Positions 1 through 6,732 of a DNA stretch of 9,164 bases are shown one piece after another. Made by a program: the position numbers and the translations under genes. The stretch comes from Thomasclavelia sp. (GTDB taxonomy: Bacteria; Bacillota_I; Bacilli_A; Erysipelotrichales; Erysipelotrichaceae), in the NCBI GenBank assembly GCA_020024765.1, contig JAHHTG010000043.1, forward strand, positions 1 through 9,164, read 5' to 3'. Each line of letters starts with the position of its first letter. Positions within the stretch are counted from its first letter, which is position 1. The notes beneath the pieces are model-generated. The model saw only the letters and a program-made list of their open reading frames with translations. It did no database searches and was not told the origin of the DNA.

Positions 1-639
1 AGTCAAAGCTGTCTGTTCCATAATGGCTTGTTCTTTTGTAATACCTAGCAATTTAGCTTGAGCTGCATCAAGATGATTAATTCTTAGTATTTGTTCACCA
101 ACATGGGGATTAATCCCTTCCCATTTAAAAGCTTCAACTAGTGAAAAAAGATTTAAGTCAAAATCCTCAAGATTTGGCAGAATTTTAAAAGGAATATAAA
201 TTTCTTCAAGGCTCATTGGTTCTTGATCAAGTAATTCAACACTCCTAATAAACCAAACATCTTCCTCAGGTTGAATCTTTAATAATTGAGCATAAAATGG
301 CCCTGCTTTTCGAATAGCTTTAATTAAAGTACGAGTAGAGAAATGGCTATCATCTTCTCTTTCCTTGGTACGGTATCCACCAAGACGTTCAAGATTATTT
401 TCATGACGATTAGAACCTAGTACAAATACTCCTTTGCCTTGTACACTCTTTAATAATCCTTCATATTCAAGCGCAGCCAATGCGCTTCTAACAGCTAGCC
501 TTGTTAAACCATAAGTCTCTGCTAATTGATTTTCTGATGGAATCGCTGTACCCGGAGCATATTCACCATCTTCAATCTTATTTCTAATAATTTCCCGAAG
601 TTGCGTATGAAGTGCAAGTTTATAATTCTTATTTGTCAT
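1..639 (-). CDS. GntR/HutC-family transcriptional regulator, 3' end cut by window edge
   Basis: Reading from an ATG at 639-637, 213 codons stay open to the left edge, so the C-terminus is missing (HutC-type proteins usually run to about 235-250 residues). Residues about 8-72 form a GntR winged helix-turn-helix: the stretch PGTAIPSENQLAETYGLTR, then VRSALAALEYEGLL and the wing GKGVFV are typical. Residues about 95 onward fit a UTRA ligand-binding domain (FIRSVELLDQEPMSLEEIYI, then LNLFSLVE). Members of this family usually repress nearby sugar, amino-sugar or amino-acid genes and release DNA when a small ligand binds UTRA; the ligand cannot be read here. The start is supported by GAGGA at 652-648, 8 bases upstream and inside the preceding gene. 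The gene overlaps the 3' end of that gene by 11 bases, so the two are probably translated together. Its targets may lie left of the window. Confidence 0.9.
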   Translation of the reverse strand, partial: MTNKNYKLALHTQLREIIRNKIEDGEYAPGTAIPSENQLAETYGLTRLAVRSALAALEYEGLLKSVQGKGVFVLGSNRHENNLERLGGYRTKEREDDSHFSTRTLIKAIRKAGPFYAQLLKIQPEEDVWFIRSVELLDQEPMSLEEIYIPFKILPNLEDFDLNLFSLVEAFKWEGINPHVGEQILRINHLDAAQAKLLGITKEQAIMEQTALT

Positions 640-1366
640 AAATTTCGTCCTCATACTTTAAAGTACTAATTAGTTCTAACATATCAGCGCGTCCAACAGC
701 TCGACAGTATTCAATCAATTCACTATCACTATTGGTTGTAAAACTTGTTAACCAAAATACTGGATCACCCTCATTAATTTTCAGGTTCTCAGCCTCATTT
801 TCCGAAGCCGATGTAATACTCGCGTTCTCGTAACCATGATCTAGATTTAAATTATAGACATCTCTTAAAATTCCGAATAGCGATTGATGAATGAGATCTT
901 GTTCATCAAGTTCTGGTACCAAATCGCACGGAATATAAGAATGTTCAATCATTAGCGGGAAATCATCAAGCATTCTTAATCTGGAAATCCGATAAATTTT
1001 ATCGCAAAGATTACGATTAAAAATTTTAGCAAGTCGCATATCACATTCAATTCTAGCAAAAGCTAAAAGTCTAGTTTCGACTTCATGGCCTTTGGATAAG
1101 GCGTGCTCCGTAAATCCTTGCAGTCCTTGGACAAAACGACTGAAACGAGGCGAAATCCGAATACCACTGCCCTGTTTTGTATAGAGTTGCCCTTCTGATA
1201 CAAGTCTTTTTAAAGCACTACGTAGTGTGCAGCGATTAAAGCCCCACATCTCGCACATCTCGCGTTCAGTAGGCAATAAATCATAGGGTTTTAAATGATT
1301 TTCAAGGATATAGGCACAAACTTGTTCATATGCCAATTCCCTTGGTCGCGGTAGATATTGTTTCAA
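629..1366 (-). CDS. GntR/HutC-family transcriptional regulator (TTG start)
   Basis: This 245-residue protein has the full length of a HutC-subfamily regulator. Residues about 8-72 are the GntR winged helix-turn-helix (LLPTEREMCEMWGFNR, then TLRSALKRLVSEGQLY and wing KQGSGI). Residues about 80-240 match a UTRA effector domain (IYRISRLRMLDDFPLMIEHS, then the LFGIL region and a late ENASITSASENEAENLKI segment). The first codon is TTG (1366-1364), not ATG; an AAGGAG site 9 bases upstream supports it, and no better start is seen. It is probably a ligand-responsive DNA-binding repressor, but its operator and ligand are unknown. It differs clearly in sequence from the overlapping downstream regulator, so the pair does not look like a recent tandem duplication. 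I see no convincing sigma-A promoter upstream; it is separated from the DUF2130 gene by that gene's terminator, so it is probably transcribed separately. Confidence 0.92.
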   Translation of the reverse strand: MKQYLPRPRELAYEQVCAYILENHLKPYDLLPTEREMCEMWGFNRCTLRSALKRLVSEGQLYTKQGSGIRISPRFSRFVQGLQGFTEHALSKGHEVETRLLAFARIECDMRLAKIFNRNLCDKIYRISRLRMLDDFPLMIEHSYIPCDLVPELDEQDLIHQSLFGILRDVYNLNLDHGYENASITSASENEAENLKINEGDPVFWLTSFTTNSDSELIEYCRAVGRADMLELISTLKYEDEIYDK

Positions 1367-1375
1367 GTTAAACCA

Positions 1376-1381
1376 CTCCTT
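1376..1381 (-). promoter_or_regulatory. Shine-Dalgarno site that fixes the TTG start of the GntR gene
   Basis: On the minus strand the sequence reads AAGGAG, followed by 9 bases and then TTG. This strong match and good spacing make TTG at 1366-1364 the likely start. Confidence 0.75.
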
Positions 1382-1640
1382 AATTGGTATAACTTTAACA
1401 TAGAAATGTGATATTTTAAAGAAAACATAAAATATAATAGTGTTATAAGCCTAAATCGCCTTAAAACCTAAGAATTTCGTTCTTTTCGTAACTGTTCAAA
1501 GGTAAAAACAATCATAAAACTCAATATTTATTTTCGGATATTAAATGCAAATATAAGTTAAGAAGAAAACTTCCCAAGTTTATACTCTTCTAGAACTACA
1601 ATAAATATAAATGATATAAAAGTCATACACCATCATGAAA
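1382..1640. other. AT-rich intergenic stretch without a recognisable gene
   Basis: This is most of the 315-base gap between the GntR gene and the DUF2130 gene. I see no open frame with a Shine-Dalgarno site, no tRNA-like fold and no obvious repeat array. TATAAC at 1388-1393 and its reverse complement GTTATA at 1442-1447 are a weak, widely spaced inverted pair, and AAGAA/TTCTT (1470-1474 and 1480-1484) could form a tiny stem. Neither is convincing as an operator. The promoter of the GntR gene should lie here, but no good -35/-10 pair stands out on the minus strand. Confidence 0.5.
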
Positions 1641-1676
1641 ATACCCTCCCAACCATGCATTTGGTAAGGAGGGTAT
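1641..1676 (-). terminator. Rho-independent terminator after the DUF2130 gene
   Basis: ATACCCTCC (1641-1649) pairs perfectly with GGAGGGTAT (1668-1676). Inside, ACCA and TGGT can add four more pairs around a TGCATT loop, separated from the outer stem by a 2x2 internal loop. The hairpin starts 5 bases past the stop codon of the minus-strand gene. The minus-strand T-run after it is short (TATTTTC), so efficiency is uncertain. Confidence 0.72.
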
Positions 1677-1681
1677 ATTTC

Positions 1682-3136
1682 CTATTTGAGTTGTTCTTTT
1701 AATGATGGGCTGTGCTTGGTTAGTTTTTTCATCGTCATATCTTGAGTTTTCTTATCAATAAGACGAAGATTATCTTCAGAACGAACTAAGGCACTACGAA
1801 CCTTTTGAAGGTGTTCGATAGATTTATCAATTTCCGTAATAGCTTCACTGAATTTCTTACTAGCCAATTCATAATTACGACCAATATCGCCTTGGAACTT
1901 ACTTAATTCACTTTGGAAAGCTAAAATATCAAGATTTTGGTCTTGGTATTGTTTAAGTTCACGACGAGCATCCATCGAATTTAAAGCGGCATTTCTTAAA
2001 ATGCCAATCATTTGAATAAAAAATTGTGGGCGGATGACATACATCTTTGGATATTTATATGACATATCGACAATACCGTTATTGTAAAATTCATTATCGC
2101 TTTCGAGCAATGAAACAAGGATTGCATATTCACAATTCTTCTCACGACGATCTTTATCAAGTTCTTTTAAGAAGTCTTCATTCTTATGTTTTGTAGCCGT
2201 TACTTCATTCTCATTTTTCATTTCAAACATGATAGATAATAATTCAATTCCATCCATCTCTTCACGATAAATAAAGTCACCCTTTGAGCCTGATTTGCTA
2301 ATTTCATTATCTTTTTCAAAGTAAGCATTTGGGAAAGCCATCATACGGTATTGATTAAATTGCGTCATACAATGTTGTTCAAGACTTTCGCCAATCATTT
2401 TGGTACTCATCTTTGCCTTTAAATCTTTATAGTAATCAAGTTCAGTTTGAAGATCTTTTACTTTTGAATCGAAGTCTTCTTTTTGTTTGAATTCCGCTTC
2501 AATGACCGCTTGTTTAATCTCTAAACCTTTATTTTGGTTTAAACTCTCCAATTTTGATTTAAGGGCATCATTTTCGCGGGTATATTGCATCTTTAAATCA
2601 TTAATTTCTTGATTCTTAGCATTTAGAAATTCTTGTTGGCGAAGACGTTCATCATTAATAGCTTTATCGATGGCTAAATCTTGATTTTGACTTAAGACAT
2701 TATATTTTGCTTCTAAGTCTGCATATTTTTGCTTTAAAGCCATTTCAGTATTCTTAGCACTTTCAATATGCTTATTAAGTTCTGTTTGACCAATGACCTT
2801 CATTTCACTTCGAGCTTTATCAACTTCAAGTTCTTTGTTTTTGTTTAATGATTCAATTTCGGATTTTAGTTCAGCATTAATCTTATTAAATTTAACGGTT
2901 AATTCGTTAAGTTCGTTGTCTTTTTCTTTAAGCGCAGTATGAATCTCATTTTGACTATCATTCTTCGATTTTTCTAATTCTGCTTTTAAACGCGATTGAT
3001 AATTCAAGACAATTGATTTTTCTCTTTTATCAAGTTCTTCATTAAACGCATGATCACGAATTTGATTCATAATCGTCGTTTGATCGCTCGCTGATAATTC
3101 AAATTGTTCTTTGCAATGTGGACAAATAATTTTCAT
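1682..3136 (-). CDS. DUF2130 family protein: CxxC motif, long coiled coil, nuclease-like core
   Basis: The 484-residue protein starts with a half zinc-ribbon motif, CPHC at residues 5-8. A highly charged helical region follows at about residues 30-245, with recurring SLNQNKGLEI- and ESLNKNKELEV-type segments typical of a coiled coil. From about residue 247 (IGESLEQHC) to 385 it matches my memory of the DUF2130 (COG4487) family, whose function is not established. Within this core, D287 in GSKGDF and E305/K307 in FEMKNE form a D-x17-ExK pattern resembling PD-(D/E)XK nucleases such as RmuC. More charged helices occupy residues 390-484. No signal peptide or membrane segment is seen, so it is probably cytoplasmic. 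The ATG at 3136-3134 is preceded by AGAGGGG with 7 bases between. The gene is divergent from pstS and appears monocistronic. An RmuC-like role in DNA maintenance is only an inference. Confidence 0.87.
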   Translation of the reverse strand: MKIICPHCKEQFELSASDQTTIMNQIRDHAFNEELDKREKSIVLNYQSRLKAELEKSKNDSQNEIHTALKEKDNELNELTVKFNKINAELKSEIESLNKNKELEVDKARSEMKVIGQTELNKHIESAKNTEMALKQKYADLEAKYNVLSQNQDLAIDKAINDERLRQQEFLNAKNQEINDLKMQYTRENDALKSKLESLNQNKGLEIKQAVIEAEFKQKEDFDSKVKDLQTELDYYKDLKAKMSTKMIGESLEQHCMTQFNQYRMMAFPNAYFEKDNEISKSGSKGDFIYREEMDGIELLSIMFEMKNENEVTATKHKNEDFLKELDKDRREKNCEYAILVSLLESDNEFYNNGIVDMSYKYPKMYVIRPQFFIQMIGILRNAALNSMDARRELKQYQDQNLDILAFQSELSKFQGDIGRNYELASKKFSEAITEIDKSIEHLQKVRSALVRSEDNLRLIDKKTQDMTMKKLTKHSPSLKEQLK

Positions 3137-3168
3137 ATGGGTGCCCCTCTCTCTTTTATACGATTTTC

Positions 3169-3197
3169 ATTATATAATGTTCAACATAACTTTTAAA
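3169..3197 (-). promoter_or_regulatory. Sigma-A-type promoter of the DUF2130 gene
   Basis: On the minus strand, TTTAAA (3197-3192, four of six consensus bases) and a perfect TATAAT (3174-3169) are separated by exactly 17 bases. The -10 box lies within the 12-base palindrome at 3168-3179. The spacer holds ATGTT-C-AACAT (3177-3187), which could be an operator or chance. The -10 is about 30 bases upstream of the start codon. Confidence 0.65.
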
Positions 3198-3212
3198 TAC
3201 AGTCTCATTGAG

Positions 3213-3232
3213 GTGTCATATAAATAAGACAC
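3213..3232. repeat. Inverted repeat GTGTC-N10-GACAC in the divergent intergenic region
   Basis: GTGTC at 3213-3217 is matched by its exact reverse complement GACAC at 3228-3232, with a 10-base AT-rich spacer. The half-sites are 15 bases apart start to start. It lies between the DUF2130 promoter and the pst promoter. It could bind a dimeric regulator; the left half GTGTCATA also resembles an enterobacterial Pho-box half-site (CTGTCATA), but the inverted orientation does not fit that model. Confidence 0.35.
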
Positions 3233-3238
3233 TAAAAT

Positions 3239-3278
3239 TTTACCTAAACTTTACATTGCATTGGTAATGAATTTTACA
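3239..3278 (+). promoter_or_regulatory. Candidate Pho box (TTTACA-type direct repeats) upstream of pstS
   Basis: TTTACC (3239-3244), TTTACA (3250-3255), a weaker TTGGTA (3261-3266) and TTTACA (3273-3278) recur at steps of 11, 11 and 12 bases, about one helical turn. TTTACATTG occurs twice exactly (3250-3258 and 3273-3281). Bacillus PhoP is known to bind TT(A/T/C)ACA-type direct repeats with about 5 bases between. The array lies just upstream of a -10-like element and there is no good -35, as expected for an activated promoter. Binding by the PhoP encoded at 7379-8068 is inferred. Confidence 0.6.
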
Positions 3279-3287
3279 TTGATTATA

Positions 3288-3293
3288 TAGAAT
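3288..3293 (+). promoter_or_regulatory. Likely -10 element of the pst operon promoter
   Basis: TAGAAT matches five of six bases of TATAAT. It starts 9 bases after the last TTTACA repeat and has no recognisable -35 at 17 bases. Predicted transcription start is near 3300. The nearby TATATA at 3284-3289, 17 bases after TTGGTA, is an alternative. Confidence 0.45.
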
Positions 3294-3299
3294 AATCTC

Positions 3300-3321
3300 G
3301 TAGTTGAAATATAACAACTAC
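3300..3321 (+). other. Small hairpin at the predicted 5' end of the pst mRNA
   Basis: GTAGTTG (3300-3306) and CAACTAC (3315-3321) are a perfect 7-base inverted repeat around the 8-base loop AAATATAA. It ends 10 bases before the pstS Shine-Dalgarno site and has no T-run, so it is not a terminator. It may protect the transcript 5' end, or be a DNA-level operator. Confidence 0.45.
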
Positions 3322-3350
3322 ATGTTATTTGAAAGGAAGATAAGATAAAA

Positions 3351-4199
3351 ATGAAAAAAATACTAACGCTATTACTAGCTATTACAACCTCAAGTTTATT
3401 ATTAACTGGTTGCAGCGAAAAACCTGAAGAAGAAGTTAAAAACGATGAACCTGTTCAGGAAACTTTAAGTGGTACGATTGCAACTGATGGTTCAACATCA
3501 ATGCAAGAAGTTATCAATACACTTGGCGAAGCATATCTCGCCAATCACAAAGATGTAAAATTTACTTATAATCCAACTGGCTCCGGCAGTGGTATTACTG
3601 CTGTTAATGAAGGAAGATGTGATATTGGTTTATCAAGTCGTGCTTTAAAAGACAGCGAAGTTGAATCAGGTTTACGCCAAACAATTCTAGCTTACGATGG
3701 CATTGCAATTATTGTCCATCCAGATAACCCTGTTGCCGATTTAAGTCTTGAACAAATCAAAGAGATGTATACTGGTAACATCACTAACTGGAGCGAAGTT
3801 GGCGGTAAAGATGCCGATATCGTCTTAATTGGCCGTGAAGCTGGATCAGGAACACGCGATGGTTTTGAAACAATCACCGATACTAAAGATTTATGCCAAT
3901 ATCGCCAAGAATTAACTTCAACAGGTGATGTCATTGCAACTGTTTCACAAAACCCTAACGCTATCGGTTATGCTTCTTTAGCGGCTGTAAACGAAACTGT
4001 TAAACCTCTTACAATCGAAGGTATTGTTCCTTCTGAAAGCACCGTTAAGGATGGTACTTACAAAGTCCAAAGACCATTCTGTTTAATCACAAAAGATGGA
4101 GTTGAATTAAGCGATGTCGCACAAGATTTCTTTAACTACATTACGTCAAGTGATGCTGCTAATTTAATTTCTTCGACAGGTGTTGTACCTGCTAACTAG
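3351..4199 (+). CDS. pstS: Phosphate ABC transporter substrate-binding lipoprotein PstS
   Basis: PstS captures inorganic phosphate outside the membrane and hands it to the PstCAB transporter. The 282-residue product has a lipoprotein signal peptide (MKK, hydrophobic stretch, lipobox LTGC with Cys21), then an acidic linker (residues 22-40) leading to the binding fold. Phosphate-contact motifs are visible: DGSTSM at 46-51, PTGSGSG at 75-81, SSR at 95-97, and REAGSGTRDGFE at 162-173. The region IKEMYTGNITNW (136-147) is also typical. The ATG has AAAGGAAG 11 bases upstream, a slightly long spacing. The gene is first in the pst-pho operon, behind the TTTACA repeats, so it is probably induced by phosphate starvation. 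A strong hairpin after its stop codon probably separates its expression level from the downstream genes. Length and motifs are normal. Confidence 0.97.
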   Translation: MKKILTLLLAITTSSLLLTGCSEKPEEEVKNDEPVQETLSGTIATDGSTSMQEVINTLGEAYLANHKDVKFTYNPTGSGSGITAVNEGRCDIGLSSRALKDSEVESGLRQTILAYDGIAIIVHPDNPVADLSLEQIKEMYTGNITNWSEVGGKDADIVLIGREAGSGTRDGFETITDTKDLCQYRQELTSTGDVIATVSQNPNAIGYASLAAVNETVKPLTIEGIVPSESTVKDGTYKVQRPFCLITKDGVELSDVAQDFFNYITSSDAANLISSTGVVPAN

Positions 4200-4211
4200 G
4201 TTCTATTTTAT

Positions 4212-4240
4212 GGTGGTTTAAGCTTAAACCACCCTCTTTT
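4212..4240 (+). terminator. Perfect palindrome with T-run between pstS and pstC (partial terminator)
   Basis: Bases 4212-4222 (GGTGGTTTAAG) are the exact reverse complement of 4223-4233. As RNA this gives a stem of up to nine pairs around a small loop, followed directly by CTCTTTTTATTT. It is a canonical intrinsic terminator 12 bases past the pstS stop and only 15 bases before pstC. Because no separate promoter for pstC is visible, read-through is likely. The hairpin may also protect the 3' end of a short pstS mRNA, giving excess binding protein over permease. Confidence 0.8.
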
Positions 4241-4248
4241 TATTTAGT

Positions 4249-5118
4249 ATGCATTTAAAATATCGTGAAAATATCATCCAAGGTATCTTTTTAATCTGTG
4301 GTTTAGTCACGGTCGGTTGTGTCTTGTTGATTAGTATATATTTAATTATTTCTGGTATCCCGGCCATTAAAGAGATTGGTTTATTTAACTTTATCTTTGG
4401 TAGAGTTTGGGAATCAACCCATTCCACCGAGCCAAAGTTTGGGATACTTCCATTTATTCTTACAAGCATTTACGGAACAGCAGGTGCTGTTGTTATTGGT
4501 GTTCCTATCGGCTTCTTTACAGCAGTCTATCTTTCGAAGATGGCCTCAAAAAGAGTCAAATCAGTCGTAGAATTTGCAGTCAGTTTATTAGCAGGAATTC
4601 CCTCTGTTATTTATGGACTTGTAGGAATGCTAGTGCTTGTTCCTTTTATTCGTAATACCTTTAATATACCCGATGGTTCGGGACTACTCGCTGCGATTAT
4701 TGTCTTAGGAATTATGATCCTACCATCAATCATTAAAGTTTCTATCTCAGCATTAGATGCTGTTCCCAAAGAATACGAAGATGCCTCTTTGGCCTTGGGA
4801 GCTACACCAATTGAAACTTATTATCGTGTGTCGGTACCGGCTGCAAAAAGTGGAATTATTGCCGCCATCGTCTTAGGTGCCGGGCGAGCAATCGGTGAAG
4901 CCACAGCTGTCTTAATGGTTTCGGGAAATGCCGCTAATATGCCAGGACTATTTGAAAGCGTTAGATTTTTAACTACCGCGGTCGCATCTGAGATGTCTTA
5001 TGCTGGCGAAGGTCTACAAAGGCAAGCTTTATTCTCAATCGCCCTCGTCTTATTCTTCTTTGTCATGTTGACCAATGCCATTATCAATTACTTTAAGAAA
5101 AAGAACTTGGAGCATTAA
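4249..5118 (+). CDS. pstC: Phosphate ABC transporter permease PstC
   Basis: PstC is one of the two membrane subunits of the phosphate importer. The 289-residue protein shows about six membrane segments (roughly 12-34, 66-90, 105-131, 145-168, 202-225 and 260-283). The permease loop that contacts the ATPase is at about 173-195 (KEYEDASLALGATPIETYYR, then VPAAKSG). LLAGIPSVIYGLVG near 112-126 and GRAIGEATAVLMV are typical Pst permease motifs. The start is unusual: the 20 bases before the ATG (CTCTTTTTATTTAGT and preceding) hold no Shine-Dalgarno match and follow the pstS hairpin directly. The N-terminus MHLKYRENIIQGIF fits the family and no other in-frame start is better, so I keep it. The stop is 4 bases before pstA. 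Confidence 0.95.
   Translation: MHLKYRENIIQGIFLICGLVTVGCVLLISIYLIISGIPAIKEIGLFNFIFGRVWESTHSTEPKFGILPFILTSIYGTAGAVVIGVPIGFFTAVYLSKMASKRVKSVVEFAVSLLAGIPSVIYGLVGMLVLVPFIRNTFNIPDGSGLLAAIIVLGIMILPSIIKVSISALDAVPKEYEDASLALGATPIETYYRVSVPAAKSGIIAAIVLGAGRAIGEATAVLMVSGNAANMPGLFESVRFLTTAVASEMSYAGEGLQRQALFSIALVLFFFVMLTNAIINYFKKKNLEH
5107..5112 (+). promoter_or_regulatory. Shine-Dalgarno site that decides the pstA start
   Basis: TTGGAG lies inside the end of pstC, 10 bases before ATG at 5123. An earlier in-frame ATG at 5075 has no comparable site and would overlap pstC by 44 bases. Confidence 0.6.
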
Positions 5119-5122
5119 TTCT

Positions 5123-5986
5123 ATGAATTCAAAGAAACTTAACTTAAAAAGACGAATCTATGCCAATGTCTTAAAAACAATTATGTATCTCTCTTTAACT
5201 ATCGTTGTGGCCATAATGTTATTTATTGTAATTTATGTCTTTAAAAATGGTTTAAGCCATATTACTTGGCAATTTTTAAGTACCAAACCAAGTTATATCA
5301 ATAAAACAATCGGTATCTTACCCGATATCTTAAATACGATTTATATCGTCATTGCAACTTTATTAATCGTCTTACCAATTGGTGTTGGAGCCGCTATTTA
5401 TCTAAACGAATATGCAACCAATCAAAAGATTGTAAATTTAATTGAATATACTACCGAAGCCTTATCCGGCATTCCTTCAATCATCTATGGATTGATTGGT
5501 GTTGTCTTCTTTTGCGAAATCTTAGGCCTTAAAACTTCCTTGATATCTGGTGCTTTAACGCTAGTTATCATGAATTTGCCAACAATCATTAGAACAACCC
5601 AAGAAAGTTTAAAGACAGTACCACAAAGTTACAAAGAAGGAGCTTTTGGATTGGGAGCCGGCAAATGGCGTGTCATTAAAACCGTGGTTTTACCAAATTG
5701 TATCGATGGAATTATTACTGGTTGTATTCTTGCAACCGGAAGAATTGTCGGCGAAACAGCAGCTCTCTTCTATACTGCTGGATTTGCTCATGAAATTGGG
5801 AACTTCTTTGAAGCAATGGCAAATTCTGGTGCTACACTAACCGTTTCGCTATATCTTTATGCAAAGGAATCGGCTAAATTTGATGTCGCATTCGCAATCG
5901 CTTCAATTCTTTTGATTTTAACTTTTCTCTTCAATATTGGTGCCAACCTCATTCAACGTCATTTCACTAAAAGGAGAAATTCATGA
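5123..5986 (+). CDS. pstA: Phosphate ABC transporter permease PstA
   Basis: PstA is the second membrane subunit pairing with PstC. From ATG 5123 the product is 287 residues; the N-terminus [18 protein letters not shown] is basic, as usual for PstA. An in-frame ATG 48 bases earlier would add 16 residues that overlap pstC and look unlike the family. Membrane segments fall near 17-40, 70-94, 102-128, 138-155, 197-220 and 257-278. The ATPase-coupling loop is at about 166-185 ([20 protein letters not shown]). [16 protein letters not shown] and [17 protein letters not shown] are characteristic. Its stop overlaps the pstB start as ATGA, so the subunits are translationally coupled. Confidence 0.95.
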   Translation: MNSKKLNLKRRIYANVLKTIMYLSLTIVVAIMLFIVIYVFKNGLSHITWQFLSTKPSYINKTIGILPDILNTIYIVIATLLIVLPIGVGAAIYLNEYATNQKIVNLIEYTTEALSGIPSIIYGLIGVVFFCEILGLKTSLISGALTLVIMNLPTIIRTTQESLKTVPQSYKEGAFGLGAGKWRVIKTVVLPNCIDGIITGCILATGRIVGETAALFYTAGFAHEIGNFFEAMANSGATLTVSLYLYAKESAKFDVAFAIASILLILTFLFNIGANLIQRHFTKRRNS

Positions 5987-6732
5987 AAACAATATTTAAA
6001 ATCAACAACTTATGTCTTTGGTATAAAAACCACAAAGCTTTAAATAACATTAGTCTCGATATCCAAGAAAATGAAATCACAGCTTTCATTGGACCATCGG
6101 GTTGTGGTAAATCAACCTTCTTAAAAACCCTTAATCGTATGAATGACTTAGTTGAGGGTGTTAAAATCGAAGGTTCTGTTACATATAACGAGCAGGACAT
6201 CTTTAAATTCAACGTCAATGAATTAAGAAAAGAAGTTGGTATGGTCTTTCAAAAACCTAACCCCTTCCCTATGAGTATTTATGATAATGTCGCTTATGGT
6301 CCAAGGACACATGGCATCAAAAATCGTTTAAGACTTGATGAAATTGTCGAAAATGCCCTAAAATGTGCAGCCCTATGGGATGAAGTTAAAGATGACTTAA
6401 AAAAGAATGCTTTAGGTCTATCTGGTGGTCAGCAACAACGACTTTGTATCGCTCGTGCAATAGCTGTCAATCCCAAAGTTATTTTAATGGACGAACCAAC
6501 TTCAGCTCTTGATCCAATCTCAACTGCCAAGATTGAAGATTTATTGCTCGAACTCAAGAATCGCTACACAATCATCATTGTCACTCATAATATGCAACAA
6601 GCTTTAAGAGTATCTGATAAAACAGCTTTTTTCTTGCTAGGTGATTTAATCGAATTTGATAAGACCGATATTTTATTTAGCACTCCTCACGATAAGCGAA
6701 CAGAGGATTATATTACAGGAAGGTTTGGATAA
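5983..6732 (+). CDS. pstB: Phosphate ABC transporter ATP-binding protein PstB
   Basis: PstB hydrolyses ATP on the cytoplasmic face to drive phosphate import through PstC/PstA. All ABC-ATPase motifs are intact in the 249 residues: Walker [10 protein letters not shown] at 37-45, Q-loop Gln90 in [17 protein letters not shown], signature LSGGQQQR at 146-153, Walker B VILMDE at 166-171, D-loop SALD at 174-177 and switch His202 in VTH. The [15 protein letters not shown] stretch and the YITGRFG C-terminus are specific for PstB among ABC ATPases. AAGGAG at 5971-5976, 6 bases before the ATG, supports the start. The stop TAA overlaps the phoU ATG by one base (TAATG). Length and motifs are normal. Confidence 0.97.
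   Translation: MKTIFKINNLCLWYKNHKALNNISLDIQENEITAFIGPSGCGKSTFLKTLNRMNDLVEGVKIEGSVTYNEQDIFKFNVNELRKEVGMVFQKPNPFPMSIYDNVAYGPRTHGIKNRLRLDEIVENALKCAALWDEVKDDLKKNALGLSGGQQQRLCIARAIAVNPKVILMDEPTSALDPISTAKIEDLLLELKNRYTIIIVTHNMQQALRVSDKTAFFLLGDLIEFDKTDILFSTPHDKRTEDYITGRFG

Noticed and set aside
1470..1484. AAGAA-TTTCG-TTCTT mini-hairpin in the 315-base gap
   Set aside because: Only five weak A-T-rich pairs and no T-run in context; it is not distinguishable from chance in such AT-rich DNA.
3168..3179. Palindrome CATTATATAATG as a plus-strand promoter
   Set aside because: The palindrome gives a -10 on both strands, but on the plus strand there is no -35 at the right distance; the minus strand has TTTAAA at 17 bases.
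3692..3934. Open frame on the minus strand inside pstS
   Set aside because: It lies wholly within the clear pstS gene, has no Shine-Dalgarno site and its product looks like random antisense translation.
4376..4655. Two short plus-strand frames inside pstC
   Set aside because: Both are out-of-frame shadows of a well-supported permease gene, with no family resemblance.
5075..5122. Upstream ATG extending pstA by 16 residues
   Set aside because: It would overlap pstC by 44 bases without a ribosome site, and the added residues do not look like a PstA N-terminus.
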